This document shows, piece after piece, positions 33,422 through 42,255 of a stretch of DNA of 64,000 bases. Source of the stretch: LC029 sp036676475 (GTDB lineage Bacteria; Bacillota; Bacilli; Aneurinibacillales; RAOX-1); assembly GCA_036676475.1 (NCBI GenBank), contig JAKFCU010000112.1, forward strand, positions 1 to 64,000, in the 5' to 3' direction. Position numbers and translations under genes: made by a program. The notes beneath the pieces are model-generated. The model was not told the DNA's origin. It worked only from the letters and a program-made list of their open reading frames with translations, and searched no databases. Numbering within the stretch: position 1 is the first letter of the stretch; each line of letters starts with the position of its first letter.

Positions 33422-34522
33422 TTATAGCTGAATTAACTGTTTCGGATAACTCGTCAATACTTCCACTTCACCATCAGGACGGATATACACATCATCTTCA
33501 ATACGGACTCCGCCGATATCAGAAATATAGATTCCAGGTTCAATCGTAAACAGCATGCCGGTCTCCATCCGCGTTTCATTTTGGGAGTGAATGGACGGTG
33601 CCTCATGGATCTCTAAGCCTAATCCATGACCCACTCGGTGCATAAAATACTTGCCATATCCCTGCGATTCGATGTAATCTCTTGCTGCCTGGTCTACCAC
33701 CCCGATAGGTTTTCCTGCTTTAACCGCTTTAATCGCCTTTTCATTGGCCATTCTTACTGTTTCATAAATCTTCTTCTGCTCATCTGATCCTTCCCCTACA
33801 AGAAAGGTACGAGTGATATCCGAACAGAAACCCTCTACAAATACCCCTAGATCCAAAAGGAGATACCCTCCCGTTTCAATTTTTTGGTTTTCTGGCCGTC
33901 CATGGGGAAGCGCCGAACGCTTTCCAGATAACACAATGGTGGAAAAGGAGGGACGGTCTGCTCCAAGCACCTTCATTTGATATTCTAATTCAGCTGTCAG
34001 TTCCAACTCCGTTACTCCTGGGGTCACCTTGGATACCCCATGAGCAATGACTTTTTCGGCAATTTCGATCGCTCGTTTGACAATGAGGATATCTTCTGAA
34101 TCCTTCTTTAAGCGTAAGGACATGATGAATTCTTCAATATCCGCAAATTCAGCTTGGGGAAAGCATTCCTTTATTCGTTCCGACTGATATACATTCATGA
34201 TCTTTTTCTCAATTCCAAGGGAGGTTACTGATGCACTCCATTTCTTTTTGACAAATTCATAAGGGTTATCCGTATCGGAAATCGGAATGATCGCGGAGAC
34301 AACAGCATGCTGCTGGGCACTTTCTTCATCTAAAGATGGAACAAATAAGGAAGCCTCTCCTTCTTTACTGTAAAAGAGGGCCATGAAGCGTTCGTGCGGA
34401 TCACTAAAGAAGCCGGTAAAATAATAAATATTGATGGGAGATGTGATCATCAACAGCCCCATATCCTGACTTTCCATGTAGGATTTTAGCTGTTGAAATC
34501 TCTCGTCATATCTATTGGCCAT
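33422..34522 (-). CDS. Xaa-Pro dipeptidase/aminopeptidase (M24B)
   Basis: 366 residues. N-terminal creatinase-like domain (1-130) and a pita-bread metallopeptidase domain with metal ligands in LLLDLGVF, CSDITRTF, HRVGHGLGLEIHE, FTIEPGIY and RIEDDVYI. It removes residues bound to proline in cytosolic peptides. GAGGTATAACTC lies before the ATG. PepQ and YpdF-like members cannot be separated by eye. Confidence 0.9.
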   Translation of the reverse strand: MANRYDERFQQLKSYMESQDMGLLMITSPINIYYFTGFFSDPHERFMALFYSKEGEASLFVPSLDEESAQQHAVVSAIIPISDTDNPYEFVKKKWSASVTSLGIEKKIMNVYQSERIKECFPQAEFADIEEFIMSLRLKKDSEDILIVKRAIEIAEKVIAHGVSKVTPGVTELELTAELEYQMKVLGADRPSFSTIVLSGKRSALPHGRPENQKIETGGYLLLDLGVFVEGFCSDITRTFLVGEGSDEQKKIYETVRMANEKAIKAVKAGKPIGVVDQAARDYIESQGYGKYFMHRVGHGLGLEIHEAPSIHSQNETRMETGMLFTIEPGIYISDIGGVRIEDDVYIRPDGEVEVLTSYPKQLIQL

Positions 34523-34544
34523 GAGTTATACCTCTTTTCGTTAG

Positions 34545-34574
34545 AAAAAGCGTGAATCCATTTAGAACCCACGC
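34545..34574 (-). terminator. glnS terminator
   Basis: On the minus strand GCGTG and CACGC with partial inner pairing, followed by TTTTTC, nine bases after the glnS stop. Confidence 0.6.
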
Positions 34575-34583
34575 ATTTCAACT

Positions 34584-36239
34584 TTAAATCTTAAAAGAGC
34601 TCTTCAATGAAACAATTCGATTGATAACTAATTGGTCCTCTGTAGTATTCTTCGGGTCGACATTAAAGTAGCCATGGCGGAAAAATTGGAACTTATCATG
34701 CGCCTTAGCTTCCTTCATGTTGGGCTCCACAAAGCCCTGAGAAATCTCCAAAGAATTCGGGTTTACATGATCCAAAAAGCTAGATCCTTCTTCTTTTTCC
34801 TCTTCATCTAAGATAAGCGGCTCATATAAACGGAATTGTGCAGGAACCGCGTTGGTTGCTTCTACCCAATGGATGGTTCCTTTTACCTTTCGTCCGGTAA
34901 ATCCGGTTCCGCTCTTCGTTTCCGGATCATACGTACAGCGCAGCTCGACGACATTCCCATTTTCGTCCTTTATCACTTCCTGGCAAGTGATAAAGTAAGC
35001 ATGCTTCAAACGAACTTCGTTGCCAGGGAACAAGCGGAAGTAGCCCTTCGGCGGATTTTCCATAAAATCATCTTGTTCAATATAGATTTCACGAGAGAAC
35101 GGAATTTGGCGAATACCCATCTCCGGATTTTCTGAATTATTTTCTGCATCAAGCATTTCAACTTGGCCTTCCGGGTAATTGGTGATGACCACTTTTAACG
35201 GCTTCAAAACAGCCATGGTTCGAGGTGCTTTTAGCTTTAGATCCTCCCGTACAAAGTGCTCGAGCATTTGAGTATCCACCGTACTGTAACTGCGGGCTAC
35301 CCCAATTTCTAAGCAAAAGGCTCGGATGGCATCTGGCGTATACCCTTTTCTCCTTAATCCAGAAATGGTTGGCATGCGGGGATCGTCCCAATCATCCACA
35401 ATCTTTTCATCTACTAGCTGCTTGAGCTTTCGCTTACTCATCACCGTGTTTGTTAAGTTTAAGCGGGCAAATTCAATTTGCTTCGGCTTGGCTTCCGTTT
35501 CACACTCATCAATAATCCAGTTGTAAAGCGGACGATGATCTTCAAATTCCAGCGTACAAATCGAATGTGTAACCCCTTCAATCGCATCTTCCAATGGATG
35601 AGCCATATCGTACATCGGGTACAAACACCATTGATCACCTGTATTATGATGGGTCGCATGGGCAATTCGGTAAAGCACAGGGTCGCGCATAGTAAGATTC
35701 GGGGAGGTCATATCTATTTTCGCCCGAAGAACCTTCTCGCCATCTTTAAACTCTCCCTTTCTCATCCGTTCAAACAAATCGAGATTTTCCTCTACCGAGC
35801 GGTTGCGATAAGGACTTTCTTTCCCTGGTTGGGTTAAGGTCCCGCGGTACTCCCGAATTTGCTCTGCCGTTAAATCATCGACATAAGCTTTTTCCTTTTT
35901 AATCAGCAGGACAGCCCGGTTATACATCTCTTCAAAATAATCCGAAGCAAAAAATAAACCATCCCATTCATAGCCTAGCCATTGCACATCTTCCTTGATC
36001 GAATCTACATATTCCTGGTCTTCCTTCAATGGATTCGTATCATCAAAACGCAAGTTGGTCTTCCCTTTAAATTCATCCGCTAATTCAAAATTAAGGATGA
36101 TGGACTTGGCATGTCCAATATGTAAATAGCCGTTTGGCTCTGGTGGAAATCGGGTAATAATGTGATTATAATTTCCCGATTCAAGATCTTCGATGACCAT
36201 ATTTCGAATAAAATTAGAGGTGTTATTCTTGTTTTCCAT
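34584..36239 (-). CDS. glnS: Glutaminyl-tRNA synthetase
   Basis: 551 residues, class I enzyme. HIGH motif in PPEPNGYLHIGHAKSI, KMSKS variant VMSKRKLKQLV, anticodon-binding beta barrels in the C-terminal third. Notable because most Bacillus species charge glutamine tRNA indirectly with GatCAB and lack GlnRS; the gene here is closer to the GlnRS type found in Gammaproteobacteria, Deinococci and scattered Firmicutes. ATG at the second codon is preferred. Confidence 0.93.
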   Translation of the reverse strand: MENKNNTSNFIRNMVIEDLESGNYNHIITRFPPEPNGYLHIGHAKSIILNFELADEFKGKTNLRFDDTNPLKEDQEYVDSIKEDVQWLGYEWDGLFFASDYFEEMYNRAVLLIKKEKAYVDDLTAEQIREYRGTLTQPGKESPYRNRSVEENLDLFERMRKGEFKDGEKVLRAKIDMTSPNLTMRDPVLYRIAHATHHNTGDQWCLYPMYDMAHPLEDAIEGVTHSICTLEFEDHRPLYNWIIDECETEAKPKQIEFARLNLTNTVMSKRKLKQLVDEKIVDDWDDPRMPTISGLRRKGYTPDAIRAFCLEIGVARSYSTVDTQMLEHFVREDLKLKAPRTMAVLKPLKVVITNYPEGQVEMLDAENNSENPEMGIRQIPFSREIYIEQDDFMENPPKGYFRLFPGNEVRLKHAYFITCQEVIKDENGNVVELRCTYDPETKSGTGFTGRKVKGTIHWVEATNAVPAQFRLYEPLILDEEEKEEGSSFLDHVNPNSLEISQGFVEPNMKEAKAHDKFQFFRHGYFNVDPKNTTEDQLVINRIVSLKSSFKI

Positions 36240-36404
36240 CACCTATCAACCTTTCTCTTTTCATCCATTTATCTGACTGAATCATAGTTACTTGTAGTTA
36301 TAGCATAAAAAGCCCCTGATTTCTATGGACAGGCAATCAATTCAATTGTTCCCAATCAATTTTTATATAAACGAGTTTAATCCTCCCCCCATCGTTTTAT
36401 ATAG

Positions 36405-36419
36405 TAAAACTAAGTTTTA
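36405..36419. promoter_or_regulatory. Candidate IclR operator, copy 1
   Basis: TAAAACTAAGTTTTA, a perfect palindrome, preceded by GTTTTATATAG. The same 26 bases, except for two, occur before larE. It lies 53 bases beyond the 3' end of the IclR gene and 166 bases before glnS. Confidence 0.5.
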
Positions 36420-36471
36420 TATCATAGCGAGAACAACTCTACATCGTTGTTCGATGCAAAGGTCGTGCTAT

Positions 36472-37242
36472 TCACCTTAATATAGCTACACCATAGCCCA
36501 TTTCTTCTGAAATTTGTTGTGCAGATTCCTTCAACATCTCAATGAACTGATGCAAACGCTGCTCATCTACACTTGCAATGAGTGTTGAAATACTCATCAC
36601 CGCAATCACTTGCCCAGTATGGTCGCGGATCGGTACTGCGGCACAGCGCACTCCCGGTTCGTTTTCCTCATTATCAATGGCATAGCCCTTGACACGTACA
36701 CGAGCCAGCTCAGCCAAAAAATCTGACTCATTGCTTATAGTATTAGCCGTATGAGCGTGATAGACATAACCATCGAGAATCTGTTGCAATTCTTTTTTAC
36801 TTTGAAAGGCCACGAGTGCCTTACCAACACCGCTACTATGAACGGAGATTCGGCGACCAATACGCGAGTAGCGGATTACCGACATCGAACCATCAATCTT
36901 ATCAATATAAACGGCTTCCTTACCATCGAGGATGACAAGATGAGTCGTCTGACCGGTCTGCATGGACAAGTTCTTTAGGTGTTTTTTGGCAACATTGCGA
37001 ATATCCAGCCCGTAAATGACGAAATTCCCGCGCTCAAAGAGCTTCATGCCTAGCTTATATTTTCCGTTTTCGGGATTTTGACCTATGTAGCCGTGAACTT
37101 GGAGTGTCTTTAATAACGAATGAACAGTACTCTTATGCAAACCCATGCGGGAACTGATGTCTGTAATTTTTAATTCGTTATCTTGTTCATCGAATAAATC
37201 TAGTATCTTCAATGCACGCTCCACGGCTTGAATGATTGGCAT
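36472..37242 (-). CDS. IclR-family transcriptional regulator
   Basis: 256 residues. Winged HTH (KITDISSRMGLHKSTVHSLLKTL, about 23-45) and a C-terminal IclR effector domain (about 75-250) with VIYGLDIRNVAKKHL and GVRCAAVPIRD. AAAGGTGGG precedes the ATG. It follows larC by 132 bases with a dispersed repeat between, and probably controls the lar genes; a shared palindrome before larE supports this. The effector is unknown, possibly a hydroxy acid. Confidence 0.88.
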   Translation of the reverse strand: MPIIQAVERALKILDLFDEQDNELKITDISSRMGLHKSTVHSLLKTLQVHGYIGQNPENGKYKLGMKLFERGNFVIYGLDIRNVAKKHLKNLSMQTGQTTHLVILDGKEAVYIDKIDGSMSVIRYSRIGRRISVHSSGVGKALVAFQSKKELQQILDGYVYHAHTANTISNESDFLAELARVRVKGYAIDNEENEPGVRCAAVPIRDHTGQVIAVMSISTLIASVDEQRLHQFIEMLKESAQQISEEMGYGVAILR

Positions 37243-37314
37243 AGATGACCCACCTTTAATAACTTATCTTTTAGTTATCCTCTATCATAGCACAGTAACA
37301 GAATGACTACGGCG

Positions 37315-37366
37315 TAAGAAAGCTACTAGTGTAGCTATATGCGTATAATACTTTCCGATAAGTATG
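37315..37366 (+). repeat. Dispersed palindromic repeat, locus E (single copy)
   Basis: TAAGAAAGCTACTAGTGTAGC, then TATATGCGTATAATACTT and TCCGATAAGTATGAAAA. Ends nine bases before the larC stop codon, between larC and the IclR gene. Confidence 0.8.
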
Positions 37367-37374
37367 AAAAAAGA

Positions 37375-38676
37375 TCATCGCAGAACATCCCTCGCCGCTT
37401 CATATACATCCGCAAAAGGAACTCCATGTTGGCGAGCCGCTTTGGCTACATCATCATATTCTGGCGTTTGGCGAACGACCTTCGCACCCGCTAACGCTTG
37501 CTTAATCGTAATCGGTCCATAAGCGGTCTCAACCACGATATATTGGCGATCAAGAATCCGGCGCTTCGACAGGCTGCGCCTAACTCCAAACGTCGTCGTC
37601 TCTTTTAAAATCACGACTTCACAGATCTCGGCATACTCGGGTAAAGCCAACACCGTCAGTAAACTACCTGGTCGATTCTTTTTCATGTACACTGGGGTGA
37701 AATAGACATCCAAGGCTCCCACGGCAAATAAGCGCTCCATTGCATAACCCATCGCTTCACCAGTCATATCATCGAGCTGTGCCTCGATGATATAGACTTG
37801 TTCACGCATGTGCTCACTCGGTATGCTTGGTTGATCCGCTTGAGCAACCTGAATTAACACCGCTCTAAGCACATTCGGATGGGGAAATTCCTTTTGGCCT
37901 GCACCATAGCCAATTCGCTCGATAGTTGCCGCTGGCATGGGTCCGAACCCACTGGCTAACGCTTTAAGAATGCCCGCTCCCGTTGGCGTGGTCAACTCGC
38001 CTTCAACCTGCAGGAAAGATAGCGGAATCCCCTCGAGCAACTGCAATGTTGCAGGAGCCGGAATCGGATACAATCCATGTGCCATCCGTAACCGCCCTTG
38101 CCCTGTAGGCACTGAAGACGCATAAATCCGCTTCACACCAAGGCTCTCTAGCGCCAAGCATACCCCAATAATATCGATAATAGAGTCCATCGACCCTACC
38201 TCATGAAAATACACCTCATTCGGATCGATCCCATGAATCTTCCCCTCAGCCACCGCAATCTCTCTAAAAATGGCCAAGCTGCGCTGCTTGACGCGTGGTG
38301 GCAGCTCACTCACCTCAATCATCGCTAAAATCTCCATCGCTCTGCGATGGTCATGATGGTGATGATGTTCATCCTCCGTATGATCGTGGTGAAGATCCTG
38401 AAGCCCCAAACGATGAGAATGACTATGTTCATGATGGACATGGTACTCGTGCTCTTCGCGCTGATGATGATGTTTGTCCTCTCCGAAATGAAGGTTTAGT
38501 TGACTTGCCGAGATTCCCTTTTTCACTACCGAGTGAACATGGATTTGAAACGGGTCTATTGGTAAGCGGCGCAAGTGGCTCTCCACATAGGACAGATCTG
38601 CCCCTAAATCCAGCAATGCTCCTAAGGTCATGTCACCGGAAATGCCCGAAAAGCAGTCTAAGTACAAATCCTTCAT
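37375..38676 (-). CDS. larC: LarC, nickel insertion into the pincer cofactor
   Basis: 433 residues. CTP-dependent cyclometallase that puts nickel into the pyridinium-thiocarboxylate mononucleotide precursor. Starts YLDCFSGISGDMTLGALLDLG; residues 68-110 hold over 20 His (HHHQREEHEYHVHHEHSHSH and HHHHHDH) likely to store nickel; VYFHEVGSMDSIIDI and TTFGVRR follow. It is one uninterrupted frame, unlike Lactobacillus plantarum where larC needs a frameshift. Start overlaps larB by four bases. Confidence 0.93.
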   Translation of the reverse strand: MKDLYLDCFSGISGDMTLGALLDLGADLSYVESHLRRLPIDPFQIHVHSVVKKGISASQLNLHFGEDKHHHQREEHEYHVHHEHSHSHRLGLQDLHHDHTEDEHHHHHDHRRAMEILAMIEVSELPPRVKQRSLAIFREIAVAEGKIHGIDPNEVYFHEVGSMDSIIDIIGVCLALESLGVKRIYASSVPTGQGRLRMAHGLYPIPAPATLQLLEGIPLSFLQVEGELTTPTGAGILKALASGFGPMPAATIERIGYGAGQKEFPHPNVLRAVLIQVAQADQPSIPSEHMREQVYIIEAQLDDMTGEAMGYAMERLFAVGALDVYFTPVYMKKNRPGSLLTVLALPEYAEICEVVILKETTTFGVRRSLSKRRILDRQYIVVETAYGPITIKQALAGAKVVRQTPEYDDVAKAARQHGVPFADVYEAARDVLR

Positions 38677-39350
38677 CGCCCAACCTCCTCCACCAGTTGC
38701 TGAATCAGCGCCGCATTAAACCCTGCACCAAAACCGTTATCGATATTCACAACGCTAACACCAGCCGCACAAGACGTAAGCATCGACAAAAGCGGAGTGA
38801 TCCCTTGGAAATGTGCACCATATCCGATTGAGGTCGGCACTGCAATAACAGGGCGGCGTACCAATCCACCTGCCACGCTGGCTAATGCCCCTTCCATCCC
38901 AGCCACGACAATCAGCACCTGAGCTTCTTGCAGCTTTTCGCGGTAAGCTAACAGCCGATCAATGCCCGCTACACCCACGTCATAAATCCGTTCCACGTCA
39001 CATCCCATCCACACTGCCGTCTGCGCCGCTTCTTCGGCAACCGGCAGATCAGACGTGCCAGCACAAAGAACAAACACCTTCCCCTCAAAAGTGCGAGACG
39101 GCTGTCCACATGTGATGAGCCTTGAGACGAAGTCATATTCCGCCTCTGGGAAATTAACCTGAACTCTCACCGCCATCTCCTCAGATGCTCGTGTCACCAT
39201 CGCTCGCCCATGCTTATTCATTAGCTCGGAAAAAATTTGCTGTACTTGCTTAGCTGTCTTCCCTTGACCAAATATTACCTCTGGATATCCGGTTCTCTCT
39301 TCTCTTGTAAGATCAACCTTGCAAAAGCCTAAGTCTTTGAAGTTTTCCAT
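38673..39350 (-). CDS. larB: LarB, pyridinium biscarboxylic acid mononucleotide synthase
   Basis: 225 residues. Carboxylates the pyridine ring of NaAD and cleaves the phosphoanhydride. The C-terminal 150 residues are AIR-carboxylase (PurE)-like: VLCAGTSDLPVAEEAAQTA, VAGMEGALASVAGGL and PVIAVPTSIGYGAHFQGI. The family's N-terminal segment (LGFCKVDLTREERTGYPEVI) is present. Coupled to larC by an ATGA overlap and 14 bases from larE. Confidence 0.93.
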   Translation of the reverse strand: MENFKDLGFCKVDLTREERTGYPEVIFGQGKTAKQVQQIFSELMNKHGRAMVTRASEEMAVRVQVNFPEAEYDFVSRLITCGQPSRTFEGKVFVLCAGTSDLPVAEEAAQTAVWMGCDVERIYDVGVAGIDRLLAYREKLQEAQVLIVVAGMEGALASVAGGLVRRPVIAVPTSIGYGAHFQGITPLLSMLTSCAAGVSVVNIDNGFGAGFNAALIQQLVEEVGR

Positions 39351-39364
39351 GTTTTCACCCTTCT

Positions 39365-40171
39365 TTACTCATGCCGTATTGTCTCATTCATTGATCCACT
39401 GCGATACCCTTGTAAATCCAATGTAACGTATGTAAATCCGAGCCCTTTTATCGTTTCACTTATCTCATTCGAACGCTGCATGACTAACTCAAACTCCTCT
39501 CGAGGCACCTCCAAGCGAGCGATCTGGTCATGATGACGAAGACGCAGCTGACGAAAACCCATCTGACGCAACGCTTCTTCCCCACGATCAAGTTGCTCTA
39601 CCTTTTTCAGCGTAATCATGCTGCCGTACGGAATACGCGAAGATAGGCAGGCAAAAGAGGGCTTATCCCAATTCGGCAATTTCATCTCCCTGGCTAAATG
39701 GCGGCATTCTGCTTTAAATAGATCAGCTTCCTGGAGAATGCTGCGAATTTCGTATTCCTTAGCAGCCTTTCGTCCTGGTCGATAATCGCCCAAATCATCC
39801 ATATTGGCCCCATCTAAAATCCAAGGAATTCCCCTCTTCTTGGCAATCCCAGTTAAACTTTCATAGAGCCCACTCTTGCAGTGGTAGCAACGGTCAGGAT
39901 TGTTCGCCACAAAATCGGGATTGCTCAACTCGACAATTTGTACGACCTCATGATGCACGCGTAGTTTTTTCGCTAAAGCAATAGCCTCATTTAACTCTCG
40001 CTGCGGAAACGTCTCTGAATCTGCCGTCACTGCCAAAACGCGATCGCCTAACTCTTCAACTGCTCTAGCTAGTACAAAAGTTGAATCAATCCCTGCTGAA
40101 AATGCAACAATAACCTGATCCATTTCCCGCAGTAGCTCCCCTAAACGTTGGTTTTTCTCGTGCATATCCAT
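39365..40171 (-). CDS. larE: LarE, sacrificial sulfur transferase
   Basis: 268 residues. Adenylates the pyridinium carboxylate and donates sulfur from its own Cys. PP-loop VAFSAGIDSTF (Ala in place of the usual first Gly of SGGxDS) and the sulfur-donating Cys in KPSFACLSSRIPYGS. RCYHCKSGLYESL is the typical central segment. The ATG with GGAGG eight bases upstream is used. First gene of the larE-larB-larC operon; no larA (lactate racemase) lies in the window, so the cofactor's client is elsewhere or different. Confidence 0.92.
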   Translation of the reverse strand: MDMHEKNQRLGELLREMDQVIVAFSAGIDSTFVLARAVEELGDRVLAVTADSETFPQRELNEAIALAKKLRVHHEVVQIVELSNPDFVANNPDRCYHCKSGLYESLTGIAKKRGIPWILDGANMDDLGDYRPGRKAAKEYEIRSILQEADLFKAECRHLAREMKLPNWDKPSFACLSSRIPYGSMITLKKVEQLDRGEEALRQMGFRQLRLRHHDQIARLEVPREEFELVMQRSNEISETIKGLGFTYVTLDLQGYRSGSMNETIRHE

Positions 40172-40222
40172 TTCCACCGCCTCCTCTCAATTAAATTGTC
40201 ATGTTACAATTGTTTTATATGA

Positions 40223-40237
40223 TAAAACTAAGTTTTA
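40223..40237. promoter_or_regulatory. Candidate IclR operator, copy 2
   Basis: TAAAACTAAGTTTTA with GTTTTATATGA before it, 52 bases upstream of the larE start; nearly identical to the site at 36405. Position suits control of the lar operon. Confidence 0.6.
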
Positions 40238-40372
40238 CTATTATATTAGAAAGTTAATGATTTTTTTAAATTCTGTCATCGTATATTGTTCTAATATTAA
40301 AATAATTTAAAATAATTGTCAATTAAGTTGATACATCCCAATGACAGTTTAATTCTTCAGATCTGGTGGACG

Positions 40373-40408
40373 AAAAAAAAGGATAGCCGCTTCCCCAAGC
40401 AGCTACCC
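40373..40408 (-). terminator. Terminator of the metal ABC operon
   Basis: GGTAGCTGCTT and AAGCGGCTATCC (minus strand) pair around GGGG and run into eight T. Confidence 0.9.
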
Positions 40409-40437
40409 CTTGTTATTCCAACCCAAAATCAGGTTCC

Positions 40438-41307
40438 TTACACATTCCGCTTCTGCAAAATCTTCGTAACGATTACCCCATGATGAGGGGAAAATAGCAG
40501 AGCAAGGATAAAAAACAATCCCGCTACGGAAATCATACATCCTGCAATAGAGGCATCTAAGATAAAAGCAACCCAGTATCCCCCTATCGCACTGCCTACA
40601 CCAATGAGCATACTCAAAAAAATCATAACGCTAAGCCTTTCTGTTAACAAATAAGCCGTTGCGGGTGGAATGATCAGCATTCCGACAACTAAAATGGCTC
40701 CCACACTTTCAAAGGAGGCGACCGTCGTCACGGAAACGAGCCCCATCAACAGATAGTGGAAGACAGCGACCGGAATTCCCACCGCTGCAGCCATCGCAGG
40801 GTCAAAGCAGCAAACCTTGAACTGCTTATAGAATAGACCGATCACCATACTACTTAGCAATAGGGTCAATCCGACCGCCCATACCGCTTTCGGACCGATA
40901 TCCATTCCGCCGAGCTGCAAGCTGTTCCACGGGACGTACGCTATTTCTCCATAGAGTACACAATCTAAATCCAAATCAATATTTCTGGTAAACAAGCTAA
41001 TGAGCACAATCCCAACCGAAAATAGAGCAGTAAACACGACACCAATCGAAGCATCCGATGTGACACCGCTTTGCTGAAGCATTTGAATGAGAAACACCGT
41101 AAGGAGACCAACGACCGAAGCTCCAAGCATCATCATGATGGAATCCCGCGTACCACTCAACAAGAAGGCAATGACAATTCCAGGAAGAACGGCGTGGCTG
41201 ATGGCATCTCCAATCATCGCCATTTTCCGCAGAACGAGAAAACAACCGACCAAACTACAAGACATAGCGACTAAAGACCCTGTTAAGATAATCCAAAAAT
41301 CATTCAT
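40438..41307 (-). CDS. Metal ABC transporter permease 2 (Mn/Zn/Fe family)
   Basis: 289 residues, eight or so hydrophobic helices, ABC-3 family. GDAISHAVLPGIVIAFLL is the family signature and DPAMAAAVGIPVAVFHY the second. The frame starts within the last bases of the upstream permease gene, so it is coupled. Two different permeases of MntC/MntD or TroC/TroD type would form a heterodimer. Confidence 0.88.
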   Translation of the reverse strand: MNDFWIILTGSLVAMSCSLVGCFLVLRKMAMIGDAISHAVLPGIVIAFLLSGTRDSIMMMLGASVVGLLTVFLIQMLQQSGVTSDASIGVVFTALFSVGIVLISLFTRNIDLDLDCVLYGEIAYVPWNSLQLGGMDIGPKAVWAVGLTLLLSSMVIGLFYKQFKVCCFDPAMAAAVGIPVAVFHYLLMGLVSVTTVASFESVGAILVVGMLIIPPATAYLLTERLSVMIFLSMLIGVGSAIGGYWVAFILDASIAGCMISVAGLFFILALLFSPHHGVIVTKILQKRNV

Positions 41308-42254
41308 CGACCGCCCACCCCCTCAACGGTAGTAAGCTCTGCCTTCTGTTTATCGGCTGCCACTTTTCGTTTCACCGAAAGCCTTACCAACCATTTAGCC
41401 AATACTCCCCGCTTTGGGGCAAATAAGACAGAAAAAATGAACAGGGCGGTTGCCGAAAGAACACTCAGAGGTCCAGTGGGAAGATTGCTGGCTAAGGAAC
41501 TGATGAGTGTCCCTAAAGCACCACTAATGGTTCCAAACAATCCGGAAAGCAAAACCATTACATCCAATCTCTCTGTCCAATAACGGGCAGCCACGGCTGG
41601 AGTAATGAGCAGCGCTGCCATCAAAACGACTCCTACCGCTTGAATTCCAATCACGACCGCCACCACGATCAAAAACATAATGAGCTGATCCAACAAGGCT
41701 ACTGGAAACCCGAGCCCACGGGCAAATCCAGGGTCAAAGCTCAATAGCTTAAATTCTTTGAACAAAAGGATGCAGACACCAATCAGGATAACGGAAATGA
41801 CCATCATCGTATTGACATCGGATTGGACCAAAGACGCCGCCTGACCGAACAAAAACTTATCCAATCCACTCTGATTGCCACTCTCGCTATGCTGAATCTG
41901 GGTAAGCAAGACAATCCCTATGCCAAAAAAGAACGATAGGATGATCCCTAGTGCCGAGTCTTGTTTTATTCTTGTATTTCTCGTTATAAAGCCAATCGCA
42001 AACGTAGCCATCATTCCTGCCACGGTTGCCCCTATAAGGAAGGCGAATATCGATTTTGTACCGGTAATGATAAACGCGATACACACACCTGGCAAAGCCG
42101 CATGGGCCAGGGCATCGCCCATCAGAGACTGCTTCCTTAAATAGGCAAAGCTTCCGAGCACCCCGCTGCTTAACCCAAGTAGCATGGAACCGAACAAGAT
42201 CCACCGTGTATTGGGATCCATTAAGATAGAGATCCAGTCCATATTCCTCATCAC
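41304..42254 (-). CDS. Metal ABC transporter permease 1 (Mn/Zn/Fe family)
   Basis: 316 residues with eight to nine transmembrane helices. GDALAHAALPGVCIAFII is the ABC-3 signature and FDPGFARGLGFPVALLD follows later. The 40-residue basic tail (KWLVRLSVKRKVAADKQ) extends into the cytosol. It starts one base after the ATP-binding gene and overlaps the next permease by four bases. Confidence 0.88.
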   Translation of the reverse strand: MMRNMDWISILMDPNTRWILFGSMLLGLSSGVLGSFAYLRKQSLMGDALAHAALPGVCIAFIITGTKSIFAFLIGATVAGMMATFAIGFITRNTRIKQDSALGIILSFFFGIGIVLLTQIQHSESGNQSGLDKFLFGQAASLVQSDVNTMMVISVILIGVCILLFKEFKLLSFDPGFARGLGFPVALLDQLIMFLIVVAVVIGIQAVGVVLMAALLITPAVAARYWTERLDVMVLLSGLFGTISGALGTLISSLASNLPTGPLSVLSATALFIFSVLFAPKRGVLAKWLVRLSVKRKVAADKQKAELTTVEGVGGR

Positions 42255-42255
42255 C

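Noticed and set aside
33139..33549. 136-codon plus-strand frame with hydrophobic stretches
   Set aside because: No ribosome site, it runs through the peptidase terminator and into the antisense of the peptidase gene; the hydrophobicity comes from AT-rich DNA.
38295..38831. 178-codon plus-strand frame opposite larC/larB
   Set aside because: Antisense shadow of the His-rich larC segment; composition biased and no ribosome site.
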